Origin: Gemmatimonadota bacterium
GTDB lineage: Bacteria > JAAXHH01
Assembly (NCBI GenBank): GCA_009837395.1
Contig: VXTP01000015.1
Span: forward strand, 124,001-188,000
Direction of reading: 5' to 3'
Length of the DNA stretch: 64,000 nucleotides
The notes below the pieces were generated by a model that did no database searches, was not told where the DNA came from, and was given only the letters and a program-made list of their open reading frames with translations. Every line of letters starts with the position of its first letter. Positions within the stretch are counted from its first letter, which is position 1. This document shows, one piece after another, positions 18,332-28,377 of the stretch. A program made the position numbers and the translations under genes.

Positions 18332-19483
18332 ATGAATAAACAGGACTACTACGATACCCTGGGCGTGGCGCGCTCGGCATCCGAGGACGAGATCAAGAAG
18401 GCGTACCGGAAGCTGGCCATGCGGTATCATCCGGACCGGAACCCGGACGACAAGGCGGCGGAAGATAAATTCAAGACCGCCGCCGAAGCCTACGAGGTGC
18501 TCAGCGATCCGGACAAGCGCACGCGGTACGACCGGTTCGGCCATCAGGGCGTGGCCAGCGACTTCGGATCGGGCGGCTTCCAGTGGACGGACTTTTCACA
18601 CGCCGGCGACTTCGAGGACATCCTGGGAAACCTGTTCGGGGGCGGCATATTCGGCGACCTCTTCGGCGGGCGAACCCGTGGGAGGGCAAGCAACCGCGGC
18701 GAGGATCTGCGGGTGAACCTCAAGCTGACCCTGGAGGAACTGGCCCAGGGCGTCAGCAAGACGATTCGCATCAAGCGTTACGTGCCCTGCGACAGCTGCG
18801 AGGGTGTCGGTGCCGCCGACCGGGACGGCGTGCGGACCTGTCCCACCTGCCACGGTCAGGGCCAGGTGCAGCAACGCGCGAACTCCCTCTTCGGCGTCGT
18901 GATGAACGTGACGACCTGCCCGAGCTGCCAGGGCCAGGGGAAGACCATAGACCGGCCCTGCAGCGCGTGCGAGGGGCAGGGCAGGCAGGTGAAGACCGTT
19001 ACGGTCAAGGTGGATATCCCGACCGGCGCCGGCGACGGAAACTACATGCGTCTCCAGGGCCAGGGCCACGCGGGGATTCGCGGCGGACCGGCGGGCGACG
19101 TGCTCGTCGTCATCGAACAGGAGCACCACGAGTTCTTCGAACGGCAGGACGATGACGTCATCTACGTCATGCCGCTCAGTTTCAGCCAGGCGGCCCTGGG
19201 TGACCAGGTCGAAGTCCCGACCCTCTCGGGCAAAGTCCGTCTCACCATCCCCCCCGGTACCCAGTTCGGCAAGGTGTTCCGGCTGCGGGGCAAGGGCATG
19301 CCCCACCTCAATGGATACGGCCAGGGCGACCAGCTCGTAAAGGTCATCGTGTGGACGCCCACGGAACTCACCGGCCAGGAAAAGGAACTGTACCAGGAGT
19401 TGTCCCGCCTGAACAGCGGGAAGACGCCGGAGAACGACCGGGGATTCTTCAACCGGATCCGGGACGAGTTGTTCGGCGACTAA
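18332..19483 (+). CDS. dnaJ: Chaperone protein DnaJ
   Basis: DnaJ is the Hsp40 partner of DnaK. The 383-residue type I protein has the J domain with HPD at 33-35, a Gly/Phe-rich linker, four zinc-binding CxxCxGxG repeats ([32 protein letters not shown]) and the C-terminal substrate domain. The gap after grpE is 39 bp. No strong ribosome site is seen; GGGGA lies about 13 nt upstream. Confidence 0.97.
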   Translation: MNKQDYYDTLGVARSASEDEIKKAYRKLAMRYHPDRNPDDKAAEDKFKTAAEAYEVLSDPDKRTRYDRFGHQGVASDFGSGGFQWTDFSHAGDFEDILGNLFGGGIFGDLFGGRTRGRASNRGEDLRVNLKLTLEELAQGVSKTIRIKRYVPCDSCEGVGAADRDGVRTCPTCHGQGQVQQRANSLFGVVMNVTTCPSCQGQGKTIDRPCSACEGQGRQVKTVTVKVDIPTGAGDGNYMRLQGQGHAGIRGGPAGDVLVVIEQEHHEFFERQDDDVIYVMPLSFSQAALGDQVEVPTLSGKVRLTIPPGTQFGKVFRLRGKGMPHLNGYGQGDQLVKVIVWTPTELTGQEKELYQELSRLNSGKTPENDRGFFNRIRDELFGD

Positions 19484-19533
19484 AGCCGCCGCGGAAACTC
19501 GAACTCCGATCCGCGTCCATCCGATCCTCGCCT

Positions 19534-20532
19534 ATGCGCCACTGGGTTGAAGTTACCATAGCGGTCTCGCCCGAAACCGAAGAAGCGATCGTCAATGCCT
19601 TCTGGGAACTGGGGTCCAGCGGGGTCCAGCAATCCGGGGGCGGAAGTACCGGCGCATCCGACCGTGTGACGGGCTTCTGGCCCGATCGACCCGGCGTGGA
19701 CGAGAAGCTCCACCGGGTCGCCCGCCTGTGGGAGGAACTTCACAACCTGGGCATGGCGGAAGGTCCATGCCGGATTTCCACGGGCAGGGTCTCCGAAGAC
19801 GACTGGTCCGGGAAATGGAAAGCGCAGGTGGGGCCCGTCCGGGTCTCGGAGGGGCTCATGGTCGCTCCGCCGTGGTCCGAGGTGTCCCGGCCTGAGGCGC
19901 CAGGGTCCGAGGCGCCAGGGTCCGAGGCGCCAGGGTCCGGGCCGTCCCTGCCCGGCCGACCGCTCGTGGTGCGGATCAATCCCGGCACCGGGTTCGGCAC
20001 GGGCAGCCACGAAACCACGCAACTGTGCCTGCGACAACTGGAAAAGCGGATCAGGCCGGGAGACCGGGTGCTCGATGTGGGATCGGGTTCCGGCGTGCTC
20101 TCCATCGCCGCGGTCCTCCTGGGCGCCTCCCGGGCTACGGGTATCGATATCGATCCCGAGACCCTCGGAAACGCGCGGGAGAACGCCCGGTTGAACGGGG
20201 TGGCCGGCCGGGTCGACCTACATGTCGGCCGCATGGATCATCCCGCGGTGAGCGGCCGCTACCGGGTCGTGGTCTCCAATATCAGCGCGGCCAGCCTGAC
20301 CGCCATGCTTCCCGGATTCGCAGCCCACCTTCACCCCGGTGGCGAACTGATCCTGTCCGGTCTGCTCATCGAAGAAGCCGGGCCATTCGAAGCCGCGCTG
20401 GCCAGCGGGGGTTTTTCGCTGATCGAGCGAGAGACCCAGGGCGTCTGGTGGGCCGGCGTGGCGAACCCGGCAACGAGCCGGACGGCAAGCCCGGCAACGG
20501 ACCGGACGGCGAGCCATGATCGGCGGAACTGA
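19534..20532 (+). CDS. prmA: Ribosomal protein L11 methyltransferase
   Basis: PrmA methylates ribosomal protein L11 using S-adenosylmethionine. The 332-residue protein has the family block INPGTGFGTGSHETTQL and SAM motif I (VLDVGSGSGVLSIAAVLLGA). An Ala/Pro/Gly/Ser insert (three EAPGS repeats) separates the N-terminal domain from the catalytic domain, and the C-terminus carries a short PATSRTAS-type repeat. Start ATG at 19534; its stop shares one base with the rsmE start (TGATG). Confidence 0.93.
   Translation: MRHWVEVTIAVSPETEEAIVNAFWELGSSGVQQSGGGSTGASDRVTGFWPDRPGVDEKLHRVARLWEELHNLGMAEGPCRISTGRVSEDDWSGKWKAQVGPVRVSEGLMVAPPWSEVSRPEAPGSEAPGSEAPGSGPSLPGRPLVVRINPGTGFGTGSHETTQLCLRQLEKRIRPGDRVLDVGSGSGVLSIAAVLLGASRATGIDIDPETLGNARENARLNGVAGRVDLHVGRMDHPAVSGRYRVVVSNISAASLTAMLPGFAAHLHPGGELILSGLLIEEAGPFEAALASGGFSLIERETQGVWWAGVANPATSRTASPATDRTASHDRRN
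19894..19938. repeat. Three perfect 15-bp units in prmA
   Basis: GAGGCGCCAGGGTCC is repeated exactly at 19894, 19909 and 19924, encoding EAPGS three times in the linker between the two PrmA domains. Confidence 0.95.
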
Positions 20533-21275
20533 TGGAATACAGCTACGTGCCCCCGGAACGGATCACGGGGAATACGGCCTTCGTTGCCGACAAGGACGAA
20601 CAGCATCACCTGGCCCGCGCATTGAGGAAGAAACCGGGGGACGCCGTGCATTTTGTGGACGGTGAAGGCTGGATCTACGACGGCGTGCTCGTAAGCTTGA
20701 AACCGGAGATTGAAATCGAGATCCGGGACCGCCGGAGAGACCGCGAGACGGATTCGCCCGAAGTCACGCTCGCGCCGTCGCTGCTCAAGGGGACGCGGCT
20801 GGACACCGTCGTCGAGAAGGCGACGGAACTGGGTGTCTCGGCCATCCTTCCCATGCGAAGCGCACGGACGGTGGCAGGCGGCAGACCGGCCGGCGGACCG
20901 GCCGGCCAGCGGCTGGACCGCTGGCGGCGCATCGCCCTGAGCGCGATGAAGCAGTCGCTGCGCGCCCGGTTGCCCCGGATCGAACCGGTCATGAGCTTGG
21001 AGGACGTCGTGGGGACCGCGGCATCCTACGACGTGGCCCTCATCGCCTGGGAAGAGGAAGGGGAAAGGCGCCCGGGCCTCGCAACCGGCCTCGACGCGAA
21101 GGCAAGGCGCGTCCTGCTGATGATCGGTCCCGAGGGAGGTTTCGCCGGAGAGGAGATCGCCATGGCCCGTGAGGCGGGCATGGTGACGGTCTCCCTGGGA
21201 CGCTCGCGTCTGAGGTCCGACACGGCGGCGATCGCGGGACTGGCCCTGCTCATGGCGGCGCTGGACGCCCCGTGA
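20532..21275 (+). CDS. rsmE: 16S rRNA (uracil-1498-N3)-methyltransferase
   Basis: RsmE methylates U1498 of 16S rRNA. The 247-residue protein shows the family order: N-terminal PUA-like part with HHLARALRKKPGD, the block LLKGTRLDTVVEKATELGV, and the SPOUT knot IGPEGGFAGEE with LGRSRLRSDTAA. It follows prmA with a one-base overlap, a pairing common in many bacteria. Confidence 0.95.
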   Translation: MEYSYVPPERITGNTAFVADKDEQHHLARALRKKPGDAVHFVDGEGWIYDGVLVSLKPEIEIEIRDRRRDRETDSPEVTLAPSLLKGTRLDTVVEKATELGVSAILPMRSARTVAGGRPAGGPAGQRLDRWRRIALSAMKQSLRARLPRIEPVMSLEDVVGTAASYDVALIAWEEEGERRPGLATGLDAKARRVLLMIGPEGGFAGEEIAMAREAGMVTVSLGRSRLRSDTAAIAGLALLMAALDAP

Positions 21276-21394
21276 CCGAGGCCACCGGGAGTCATCGCCC
21301 GATAACCACGGCTCCCGAAGTCATCGCCACTTGCCCGAAGCCGCCCGAAGTCACCGCCCCGTGTCAAGCACAAGGCGCAATGGAGGACGATAAC

Positions 21395-21739
21395 ATGCCC
21401 GAGTGTCTGTTCTGCCGGATCGTCGCCGGATCACTGCCCACCGAATTCGTCTACGAAGACGAGCACGTCGTGGCCTTCCGGGACATTAACCCCGCCGCCC
21501 CGGTACATATCCTGGTCGTGCCGCGGGCCCATATCGAAACGGTCGCCGACCTGGGCAGCGATGGGGACGGAGTCATGAGCCGACTCACGGCGGCGGCGAA
21601 CCGGATCGCCCGGGAAGCCGGCGTCGACGCCGGCGGATACCGGCTGATCGTCAATTGCGGCCGGGACGGAGGCCAGACCGTTTTCCACCTCCACATGCAC
21701 CTGCTCGGAGGACGCAAAATGCCCGAACTGGCCGCTTGA
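21395..21739 (+). CDS. HIT family protein (HinT-like purine nucleoside phosphoramidase)
   Basis: This 114-residue histidine-triad protein probably hydrolyses AMP-linked phosphoramidates. It has CLFCRIVAG at the N-terminus, the [15 protein letters not shown] block, and the triad HLHMH with His98, His100 and His102. The ATG at 21395 follows GGAGG at 21382-21386. The stretch 21276-21394 is open in frame but consists of imperfect GAAGTCATCGCC repeats and is not typical of the family, so it is left out. Confidence 0.93.
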   Translation: MPECLFCRIVAGSLPTEFVYEDEHVVAFRDINPAAPVHILVVPRAHIETVADLGSDGDGVMSRLTAAANRIAREAGVDAGGYRLIVNCGRDGGQTVFHLHMHLLGGRKMPELAA

Positions 21740-21792
21740 GCGGCGATGGGCGGGACGATGGGCGCGTATCGGGACCAAACGAATTAATCTCC

Positions 21793-21821
21793 TTGCTTTT
21801 TCAACCGGTCCGTGGCATATT
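21793..21821 (+). promoter_or_regulatory. Probable promoter for rpsU
   Basis: TTGCTT (21793-21798), 17 bp, CATATT (21816-21821), about 74 bp before the rpsU start in a locally AT-richer stretch. Confidence 0.55.
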
Positions 21822-21894
21822 AGGTAGGCTTGAACAGAGACGGAGAGTAAGACTTGGTTCACCCGATTCGAGAGGCATGAGAGGGGGTGTGAGG

Positions 21895-22092
21895 ATGCCA
21901 GGTATTCGTGTCAGGGAAGGAGAACCGTTCGAAAAGGCCCTGCGGCGTTTTACCAAGACTTGCGAGAAAGTCGGCATCATGTCAGAAATACGCAAGCATC
22001 AGCATTTCGAGAAGCCAAGCGCGAAACGCAAGCGCAAGCTGAACGCGGCGAAGCGGAAGAATCAGAAGCGGCTCCAGCAGGAAAAATACTGA
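21895..22092 (+). CDS. rpsU: 30S ribosomal protein S21
   Basis: This is a 65-residue basic protein of the small subunit, involved in initiation. The sequence [19 protein letters not shown] with CEKVGI and a Lys/Arg-rich tail is diagnostic. GAGGGGG and GAGG lie before the ATG at 21895. It is followed by a yqeY-like gene after 16 bp, a common neighbour of rpsU. Confidence 0.97.
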   Translation: MPGIRVREGEPFEKALRRFTKTCEKVGIMSEIRKHQHFEKPSAKRKRKLNAAKRKNQKRLQQEKY

Positions 22093-22108
22093 TCGACCGG
22101 AGCAGGTC

Positions 22109-22591
22109 ATGGCGCTTAAAGAGCGTTTGACGGAAGATATGAAGTCGGCACTCAGGAACCGGGAGACCGTACGCCTCGGCATGGTCCGCATGATACGCGC
22201 GCAGATCAAGAACCGGGAGATCGCCAAGGGGAGCGACCTGGTGGACGAGGAAGCGGTCGAGGTGGTCTCTTCCCTGATCAAGTCCCGGAAAGAAGCGCTG
22301 GAATTCGCCGTCAAGGGCGATCGACAGGACCTGGTCGCGCAGGCCGAAGAAGAACTGGAGATCCTTGCGTCCTATCTACCGGAACAGTTGTCCGAGGAAG
22401 AGATCAGATCCGTGGTCCGGGAAGTCATCGAACAGTCCGGCGCCGCGGGACCGGGAGACCTGGGCAGGGTCATGGGCGCGGTCATGCCCCGGGTAAAGGG
22501 CCGGGCGGACGGCAGGCTCGTCAATACCATCGTGCGGGAATGCCTGGCCGGCCTGGCCACGCAGGACGTGCAGTCCATGCAGACCGGATGA
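22109..22591 (+). CDS. GatB/YqeY domain-containing protein
   Basis: This 160-residue protein matches the YqeY family, which resembles the tRNA-binding tail of GatB. The N-terminus has LTEDMKSALRNRETVRLGMVRM and the middle has ILASYLPEQLSEEEI. The C-terminus has the expected GRVMGAVMPRVKGRADGR. Role is unclear; it usually lies between rpsU and dnaG or cvpA, as here. Confidence 0.92.
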   Translation: MALKERLTEDMKSALRNRETVRLGMVRMIRAQIKNREIAKGSDLVDEEAVEVVSSLIKSRKEALEFAVKGDRQDLVAQAEEELEILASYLPEQLSEEEIRSVVREVIEQSGAAGPGDLGRVMGAVMPRVKGRADGRLVNTIVRECLAGLATQDVQSMQTG

Positions 22592-22629
22592 TTCCCTCAA
22601 AATCGCGGTCAGCGGCGGTCCTGATTTCG

Positions 22630-22664
22630 AAGCCTCTCCGATTTCCCGGGGAGGCTTTCCGTGT
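22630..22664 (+). terminator. Possible intrinsic terminator after yqeY
   Basis: AAGCCTCTCC (22630-22639) pairs with GGGGAGGCTT (22648-22657) with one G-T wobble, followed by TCCGTGTTTT. It sits just before cvpA, so it may attenuate rather than stop transcription. Confidence 0.55.
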
Positions 22665-22673
22665 TTTGATGCC

Positions 22674-23207
22674 ATGAACTGGATTGATATCGCCATCGGG
22701 ATACTCGTATTCTTCCAGGCGGCAACAGGCTTTCGCAAGGGATTGGCACGGAGCCTGCTCGACCTGGCGGGAGTTGTCGCGGCGGTGGTCATATCTCTGA
22801 CCCAGTTCGGCCTGGTGTCCGATTTCCTCAGCCGCTTGACCGGCATTTCCACCGGCTGGCTGCACTGGTTCAGCCTGTTCGCCTGCCTGGTCCTGTCGCT
22901 CGCGTTGGTCAACGCCGTGACCGGCGTGGCCGGCCGGTCGTTACGGGACGCTTCGAAGTCCCTGCTCGACCGCGCGGCCGGCTTGCTGCTCGGCGGCGCG
23001 CGCGGTTGCGTCATCGCGAGCCTGCTGTTGATCCTTTATGCATTCATGCCGTTCTCCGGTACGGCGAAGACCCAGCTCGACCGGTCGTCCCTGGCGTCTG
23101 AGATCATGCCCATCATACCGGCGATCATCGATACCGTCATGGACAGCGTGGCGCCCGGTTCCCCGCCTGTCATGGAGAAACTGGAACAGTACCTTACCGG
23201 GCGGTGA
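22674..23207 (+). CDS. CvpA family membrane protein
   Basis: This 177-residue inner-membrane protein has four predicted hydrophobic helices. The N-terminal NWIDIAIGILVFFQAATGFRKG matches CvpA, the colicin V production protein family, whose direct role is unsettled. The stop TGA overlaps the GTG start of mutS2 by 4 bp; this cvpA-mutS2 order is common in other bacteria. Confidence 0.9.
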   Translation: MNWIDIAIGILVFFQAATGFRKGLARSLLDLAGVVAAVVISLTQFGLVSDFLSRLTGISTGWLHWFSLFACLVLSLALVNAVTGVAGRSLRDASKSLLDRAAGLLLGGARGCVIASLLLILYAFMPFSGTAKTQLDRSSLASEIMPIIPAIIDTVMDSVAPGSPPVMEKLEQYLTGR

Positions 23208-25723
23208 CGATTCGGGAACGACTGTACATGAAACCCGGAATACCTTCCCACACGCTGAAAGTACTGGAATTCGACGCCGTCAGGACCATGTGTTCGGAGC
23301 GGACGGTCTCCGCGTCGGGCCACCGCAGGGCCATGTCCCTGGAACCGGGCAAAGACGTCGTCGTGATCCGGAACAACCTGCAGACCGTCACCGAGATGCG
23401 CGGATTCCTGGACCAGGCCGAAACGGTTCCCCTGCGGGGCATCAAGGACATCGGCGTTGCCCTGGAACAGGCCGGCGTGGCCGGTGCGAGGATGGAACCC
23501 CAGATCCTGCTCGACGTGGCCGACACACTCCGGGTAAGCCGACGCATGCGGGCGTTCGGCCAGCGGTTGCGTAACCGTTCCACGGCCCCCCATGTCGCGT
23601 CGCTCACGGCCGGGCTGGGAGACTTCCAGGAGATCGAATCCTCGATCGGGCAGGCCATCGACGGCGACGGCAACATACGCGACCACGCAAGTCCCGGGTT
23701 GCGGCGCATCCGCACGGACCAACAGACCATGCGGGAGCGCGCGCGGAACTGGCTGCAGCGGTTCATCCAGTCGGAAGCCGGTGCCAGAGCGCTGCAGGAG
23801 CCGGTCATCACCATGCGGGACGGGCGGTACGTGGTCCCGGTACGCATGGACCACCGCGGCCAGGTGCAGGGCGTGGTCCACGACCAGTCGGCCAGCGGCG
23901 CCACGGTATTCATAGAACCCATCGGCGTCGTCGAATTCAACAACCGGCTGCGCGAACTCATCGTGGCGGAAGGCCGTGAGATCGAGCGTATCCTGCTGTC
24001 CCTGACCGACCAGGTACACCAGCAGGTGGAAGCCATAACCGTCTCGTACGGCCTGCTGGGCCAGCTCGACTTCTTTCACGCGGCGGCCGTGCTTTCCATC
24101 GACCTCCGGGCCGCGCCGCCTCGGTTGAATACCGAAGGACGCATCGTCCTGCGCAACGCCCGGCACCCCATCCTACAGCTGTCCGACCAGTGCGAAACCG
24201 TTGTCCCGTTGAACCTGGAGGTCGGGGAGAGCGCGCAGACGCTCGTGATCACCGGTCCCAACATGGGCGGCAAGACGGTCGCCCTGAAGTCGATCGGCAT
24301 CCTGACCATGATGGCCCAGGCCGGACTGCACATACCGGCGGACGACGACACCGAGATCGCCGTGTTCGACACCATCTTCGCGGACATCGGGGACGAGCAG
24401 TCGATCGAGGCGAACCTGAGTACCTTCTCGGCCCACCTGGTGCATATCCGGACCATACTGGACGAGGCCGGCGATGACACCCTGGTGCTCCTCGACGAGC
24501 TGGGCGCCGGCACGGATCCGTCGGCGGGATCGGCCATGGGCATGGCCATCCTGGAGTCGCTGACCCTGCGGGGGACCGTCACCGCGGCCACGACCCACTT
24601 CGATACGCTCAAGGCTTTCGCCACCCGGACCGAGGGGGTGGAAAACGGTTCGATGATCTTCGACGTGGACACCCTTACGCCCTCCTACCAGTTCAGGCAG
24701 GGCATCCCCGGCGCCAGCTACGCGCTGGAAATCGGAAGCCGGCTCGGCATGCCCGGTGACGTGCTCGAGCGCGCCTCCCGGTTCATGGGCACCGCCGAAA
24801 AGCGCCTGGACGAAGTCATCATGGAAGTGGACCGGAAGCACGAACTGCTGGTCGCCGCGCAGGAGCAGGCGGACCGGCTTCGCGCCGAACTGGATGGACT
24901 GAAACGTACCTACGAGGACCGGATCGCTTCCTACCGGCAAAAGGAACGCGACACGCTCGCTGCCGGCCGGGAGAAGATGGAACGGCTGATGAAAGACGCC
25001 CAGGCCGCCATCGACCAGGCGGTGGCATCGGTCCGCAGGGAACAGGCCGCGGCTGCGGCCGTCGAGGCATCGCACAAGACGGTCGGTGACCAGCGCGCGC
25101 AGCTTCAGCACCTGCTCGATTCCATTGATTCCGGAATCTCTTCCGCTGAAGGAGACGCCGGGGAGGCCGCCGCGGACACGTTGGACGCCGCCGCGGAGGC
25201 CGCCGCGGACACGTTGGGCACCGCCGCGGCACGCGCCGGGGAGGCCGCTGCGGAACCTGCCGGGGAGGCCATTTCTGCGGGCGACGAGGTGTGGGTGGCG
25301 TCGCTGGGACAGGCGGGGAGCGTGATCCAGGACCAGGGAGACCGGCTGCGCATCCGGACCGGCAGAATGGAGATCACGGCCCGGCGATCCGAGGTCCGTC
25401 TCCACAAACCCGACCCCGCGCCATCAAGCGGAAAACCGGCAGGCCGCGTGGAAGTGCGGATGGACCGACCCCGCGCTGCTCTGACGGAACTGGACGTGCG
25501 GGGCTTCCGCGTCCGGGAGGCCATCGACGCCGTGGATCGCTACATCGACCAGACCGCCCTTGATGACCTCAACGAAATCCGTATACTTCATGGTAAGGGT
25601 ACAGGGGCCCTGAGCAGCGCGATTCAGGAGTTTCTGCAACAACATCCCCTGGTCAAGTCCTCCCATTTCGCCGAACAGCGCGACGGGGGGACCGGGGTGA
25701 CCATCGTGGAGATGAAGGATTAA
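23204..25723 (+). CDS. mutS2: Endonuclease MutS2
   Basis: MutS2 is a MutS-like ATPase with a nuclease domain that acts on branched DNA and collided ribosomes. The 839-residue protein has Walker A GPNMGGKT (351-358), Walker B LVLLDELGAGTDPS, a long coiled coil, and the C-terminal Smr domain with LDVRGFRVREA and HGKGTG. The linker before the KOW/Smr part carries Ala/Glu-rich repeats (33-bp DNA units). GTG at 23204 overlaps cvpA; ATG at 23228 is an alternative. Confidence 0.95.
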   Translation: MTIRERLYMKPGIPSHTLKVLEFDAVRTMCSERTVSASGHRRAMSLEPGKDVVVIRNNLQTVTEMRGFLDQAETVPLRGIKDIGVALEQAGVAGARMEPQILLDVADTLRVSRRMRAFGQRLRNRSTAPHVASLTAGLGDFQEIESSIGQAIDGDGNIRDHASPGLRRIRTDQQTMRERARNWLQRFIQSEAGARALQEPVITMRDGRYVVPVRMDHRGQVQGVVHDQSASGATVFIEPIGVVEFNNRLRELIVAEGREIERILLSLTDQVHQQVEAITVSYGLLGQLDFFHAAAVLSIDLRAAPPRLNTEGRIVLRNARHPILQLSDQCETVVPLNLEVGESAQTLVITGPNMGGKTVALKSIGILTMMAQAGLHIPADDDTEIAVFDTIFADIGDEQSIEANLSTFSAHLVHIRTILDEAGDDTLVLLDELGAGTDPSAGSAMGMAILESLTLRGTVTAATTHFDTLKAFATRTEGVENGSMIFDVDTLTPSYQFRQGIPGASYALEIGSRLGMPGDVLERASRFMGTAEKRLDEVIMEVDRKHELLVAAQEQADRLRAELDGLKRTYEDRIASYRQKERDTLAAGREKMERLMKDAQAAIDQAVASVRREQAAAAAVEASHKTVGDQRAQLQHLLDSIDSGISSAEGDAGEAAADTLDAAAEAAADTLGTAAARAGEAAAEPAGEAISAGDEVWVASLGQAGSVIQDQGDRLRIRTGRMEITARRSEVRLHKPDPAPSSGKPAGRVEVRMDRPRAALTELDVRGFRVREAIDAVDRYIDQTALDDLNEIRILHGKGTGALSSAIQEFLQQHPLVKSSHFAEQRDGGTGVTIVEMKD
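25163..25228. repeat. Two 33-bp units in the mutS2 linker
   Basis: 25163-25195 and 25196-25228 are near-identical and encode EAAADTLDAAA and EAAADTLGTAA. GCCGGGGAGGCC sequences recur on both sides. Confidence 0.85.
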
Positions 25724-25755
25724 GCGCGTTCGCGCGCTGACGCCGCACTTTTTTC
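25723..25755 (+). terminator. Possible terminator after mutS2
   Basis: AGCGCG-TTCG-CGCGCT (25723-25738) is a perfect stem with a TTCG tetraloop overlapping the stop codon. A run of six T follows about 11 bases later, so the shape is plausible but not ideal. Confidence 0.5.
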
Positions 25756-25864
25756 GCGGTAACGCCGCAACGGCCGGTTCGGTACGGGGCGTCCGGTACA
25801 GGCCGTGGCAAACGGACGATCCATCTTCGATATCAATAAATGTGCTCGAGACAGGAGGACAATC

Positions 25865-26446
25865 ATGGCCTTTACGCTGCAACTGGGCGAATCCGCGCCG
25901 GGTTTCACGCTGCCGGCGACGGACGGCAGGACCTACAGCCTGGACGATTTCTCGACCGCCGAGACGCTGGTGGTGTTCTTCACCTGCAACCACTGTCCCT
26001 ACGTCACCGGATCCGATGAAGTGACGCGCGTTTCCGCGGAGAAATTCGGGTCCCGCGGCGTCCGGTTCGTCGGGATCAATTCCAACAGCGAAGTCACCCA
26101 TCCCGACGACGATTATGATCACATGGTCGCCCGGATGAACGTCCATCGCTTCCCGTGGGTCTACCTGCGCGACCTGAGCCAGGATACCGCGCGGGCGTAC
26201 GGCGCTCTGCGGACCCCCCACTTCTACGTCTTCGACCGCGACCGCACCCTGGTCTACACCGGCCGCGGCGTCGACAGTCCCCGGGACGCGGACGGCATAA
26301 CGGTGAACGACCTGGAAGCGGCCCTCGACGACGTGACGGCGGGCCGTCCCGTGCGGACGGCGCTCACCAACCCCATCGGGTGCAACGTCAAGTGGGAGAA
26401 CCAGGACGCGCACTGGATGCCGCCCGAGGCGTGCGACCTGGTGTGA
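25865..26446 (+). CDS. Thioredoxin-fold protein (AhpC/TSA-like) with CxxC
   Basis: This 193-residue protein has a thioredoxin-like fold of the peroxiredoxin-related family. The redox motif CNHC in [10 protein letters not shown] and the C-terminal GCNVKWE are hallmarks of this widespread uncharacterised subfamily. There is no signal peptide, so it is cytoplasmic. CAGGAGGACAATC precedes the ATG at 25865. Substrate unknown; thiol-disulfide exchange is inferred from the motif. Confidence 0.88.
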   Translation: MAFTLQLGESAPGFTLPATDGRTYSLDDFSTAETLVVFFTCNHCPYVTGSDEVTRVSAEKFGSRGVRFVGINSNSEVTHPDDDYDHMVARMNVHRFPWVYLRDLSQDTARAYGALRTPHFYVFDRDRTLVYTGRGVDSPRDADGITVNDLEAALDDVTAGRPVRTALTNPIGCNVKWENQDAHWMPPEACDLV

Positions 26447-26497
26447 GGACCCTGAACAAGCCCGCCCCAGGCCGGCGGGAAACGCGGGGAGAGCGCC

Positions 26498-28291
26498 TTG
26501 GCGCGGATACCGGAAGAACTCGTCAATTCGATCCGGTCGCAGGCGGACATCGTGGACGTCGTGTCCGACTACGTCACGCTGCGCAGATCGGGTAAAAACT
26601 ACATGGGGCTCTGTCCGTTTCACGACGAGAAGACCCCTTCCTTCAGCGTCAACCCGGAACGCCAGATTTTCCACTGCTTCGGTTGCGGGAAGGGCGGCAG
26701 CGTGTTCACCTTCCTCATGGAGCACGAGAACGTCACGTTCGTCGAAGCGGTCCACCATATCGCCCGCCGCCTTCATATCACCATACCCGAAACACAGGGG
26801 GAACGGGAGGCCGGCAGCGAGGCGGAAAGCCTGGCGCGCGTGACCCGGTTCGCCGCCCGGTTCTTCCACGACCGGCTGCTGAACAGCGATCGGGAATCCG
26901 TCGTCCGTCAGTACGCCGAACGGCGCGGACTGTCCGAAGAGACGATAAAGTCCTTCGGGCTCGGCTACGCGCCCGATTCCTGGAACGACCTGCTAAGCGC
27001 TGCCCGGGAAAAGGGCATCGGCGCGGACTGGCTCGTCAAGGCCGGACTGGCCAAGACGGGCGAGCAGCGTACCTACGATGCCTTCCGGAAACGGCTCATC
27101 TTTCCCATCCAGGCGCCGAGCGGCCGCGTGGTCGGATTCGGCGGGAGAGCGCTTTCCGACGAGGACCAGCCCAAGTACCTCAATTCACCCGAATCCCCCA
27201 TCTACCGGAAGAGCCAGGTGCTCTACGGGCTGTACCAGGCCCGGGACGCGTTGCGGCGGCAGGGGCAGGCGCTGGTCGTGGAAGGATACATGGACCTGCT
27301 CGGCCTGCATGAACAGGGGATTCAGGGTGTGGTCGCCCTGTGCGGAACGGCGTTGACGCGGGAACAGGCCCGGCTCCTGGCGCGGTACGGGCAGCAGGCG
27401 TATCTCGTCTACGATTCGGACCAGGCCGGCGTGCGGGCGACCTGGCGCGCCATCGAGCCTCTGGTGGAAAGCGGTCTCTGGACCCGTATCGTGCGGCTGC
27501 CGGAGGACTACGATCCCGACTCCTACGTGCGGGAACACGGGCCGGAGGGGTTCATGAAACTCGTCGAACAGGCCGATTCCCTGGCCGATTTCATGGGCTA
27601 TCATGCCAATCTCCAGGCAGCGGGCGATCGGGACGAGGTATTCCGGACGCTGGCCGGCCTGATCCGGAAGACGACGAACCTGGTCCACCGGGAAATGTAC
27701 CGGGAAGAAGCCGAACGCAGGTTTCCGGCGCTGCAGGGCCTGCTGGCCTCTGAACTGCGGCATCCTACCGGACCGGGCGGACCGGGCGGTTCGAGCACCG
27801 TGGGGCGTGATCGCCACGCGCCTTCCGCCGCGCCGGCGCGGGACGGCGACGAGCGGGTGGAACGGGACCTGGTCCAGCTCATGCTCAGCGACCGGACCAT
27901 CGCCGAACTCGTCGAAGGCCAGCTGGAACCGCAGGATTTCAAGTATCCCCTGTACCGCCGGATCGTCGAACAGTGTCTCGCCGGACTGGGCGGCGAGAAT
28001 GCCTACGATCTTTCCGGCCTGATCGATACCATCGGCGACGAAGAGGCCGCGCGGGTGATCACGGAACTGATCAACACGTCGGACTCCGGCGTGCACCTGG
28101 AGCAAAGAGCCCGGGACCATATCGTCCGGATCAAGCAGAAACGGCTCAAGGAAAGCATGGCCCGCCTGATGGAACAGATCAAGCAGATGGAAACGGGGGG
28201 GCGAAGCAGCGAATTGAACGACGCCATGGCCACCTACATGGAACTCAAGCAACAGGAAAAAGTCCTGCTGCGGTCGGCCCGCGGCGACTGA
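26498..28291 (+). CDS. dnaG: DNA primase
   Basis: DnaG makes RNA primers for replication. The 597-residue protein has the zinc-binding site Cys39, His42, Cys60, Cys63, the RNA polymerase core, the TOPRIM domain (VVEGYMDLLGLHE, then YLVYDSDQAG) and a C-terminal helicase-binding domain. Between TOPRIM and the C-terminal domain lies a short GPGGPGGSS linker from the 9-bp repeat family (27771-27788). The start is TTG at 26498 after GGGGAGAG. Confidence 0.96.
   Translation: MARIPEELVNSIRSQADIVDVVSDYVTLRRSGKNYMGLCPFHDEKTPSFSVNPERQIFHCFGCGKGGSVFTFLMEHENVTFVEAVHHIARRLHITIPETQGEREAGSEAESLARVTRFAARFFHDRLLNSDRESVVRQYAERRGLSEETIKSFGLGYAPDSWNDLLSAAREKGIGADWLVKAGLAKTGEQRTYDAFRKRLIFPIQAPSGRVVGFGGRALSDEDQPKYLNSPESPIYRKSQVLYGLYQARDALRRQGQALVVEGYMDLLGLHEQGIQGVVALCGTALTREQARLLARYGQQAYLVYDSDQAGVRATWRAIEPLVESGLWTRIVRLPEDYDPDSYVREHGPEGFMKLVEQADSLADFMGYHANLQAAGDRDEVFRTLAGLIRKTTNLVHREMYREEAERRFPALQGLLASELRHPTGPGGPGGSSTVGRDRHAPSAAPARDGDERVERDLVQLMLSDRTIAELVEGQLEPQDFKYPLYRRIVEQCLAGLGGENAYDLSGLIDTIGDEEAARVITELINTSDSGVHLEQRARDHIVRIKQKRLKESMARLMEQIKQMETGGRSSELNDAMATYMELKQQEKVLLRSARGD
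27771..27788. repeat. Two GACCGGGCG units in dnaG
   Basis: Two perfect 9-bp units (27771 and 27780) of the GGACCGGGC family encode GPGGPG in the linker of primase. Confidence 0.75.
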
Positions 28292-28309
28292 AATGGCCCC
28301 ATCTTTTGC

Positions 28310-28338
28310 TTGACGATGATCCTCCGTTCGCCTATATT
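28310..28338 (+). promoter_or_regulatory. Promoter for the two tRNA genes
   Basis: TTGACG (28310-28315), 17 bp, TATATT (28333-28338). It lies about 40 bp before the first tRNA and just after dnaG. Confidence 0.8.
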
Positions 28339-28377
28339 GGTCGCGCTTGTCGGACATGCTGACTGGGCGTCTAACAT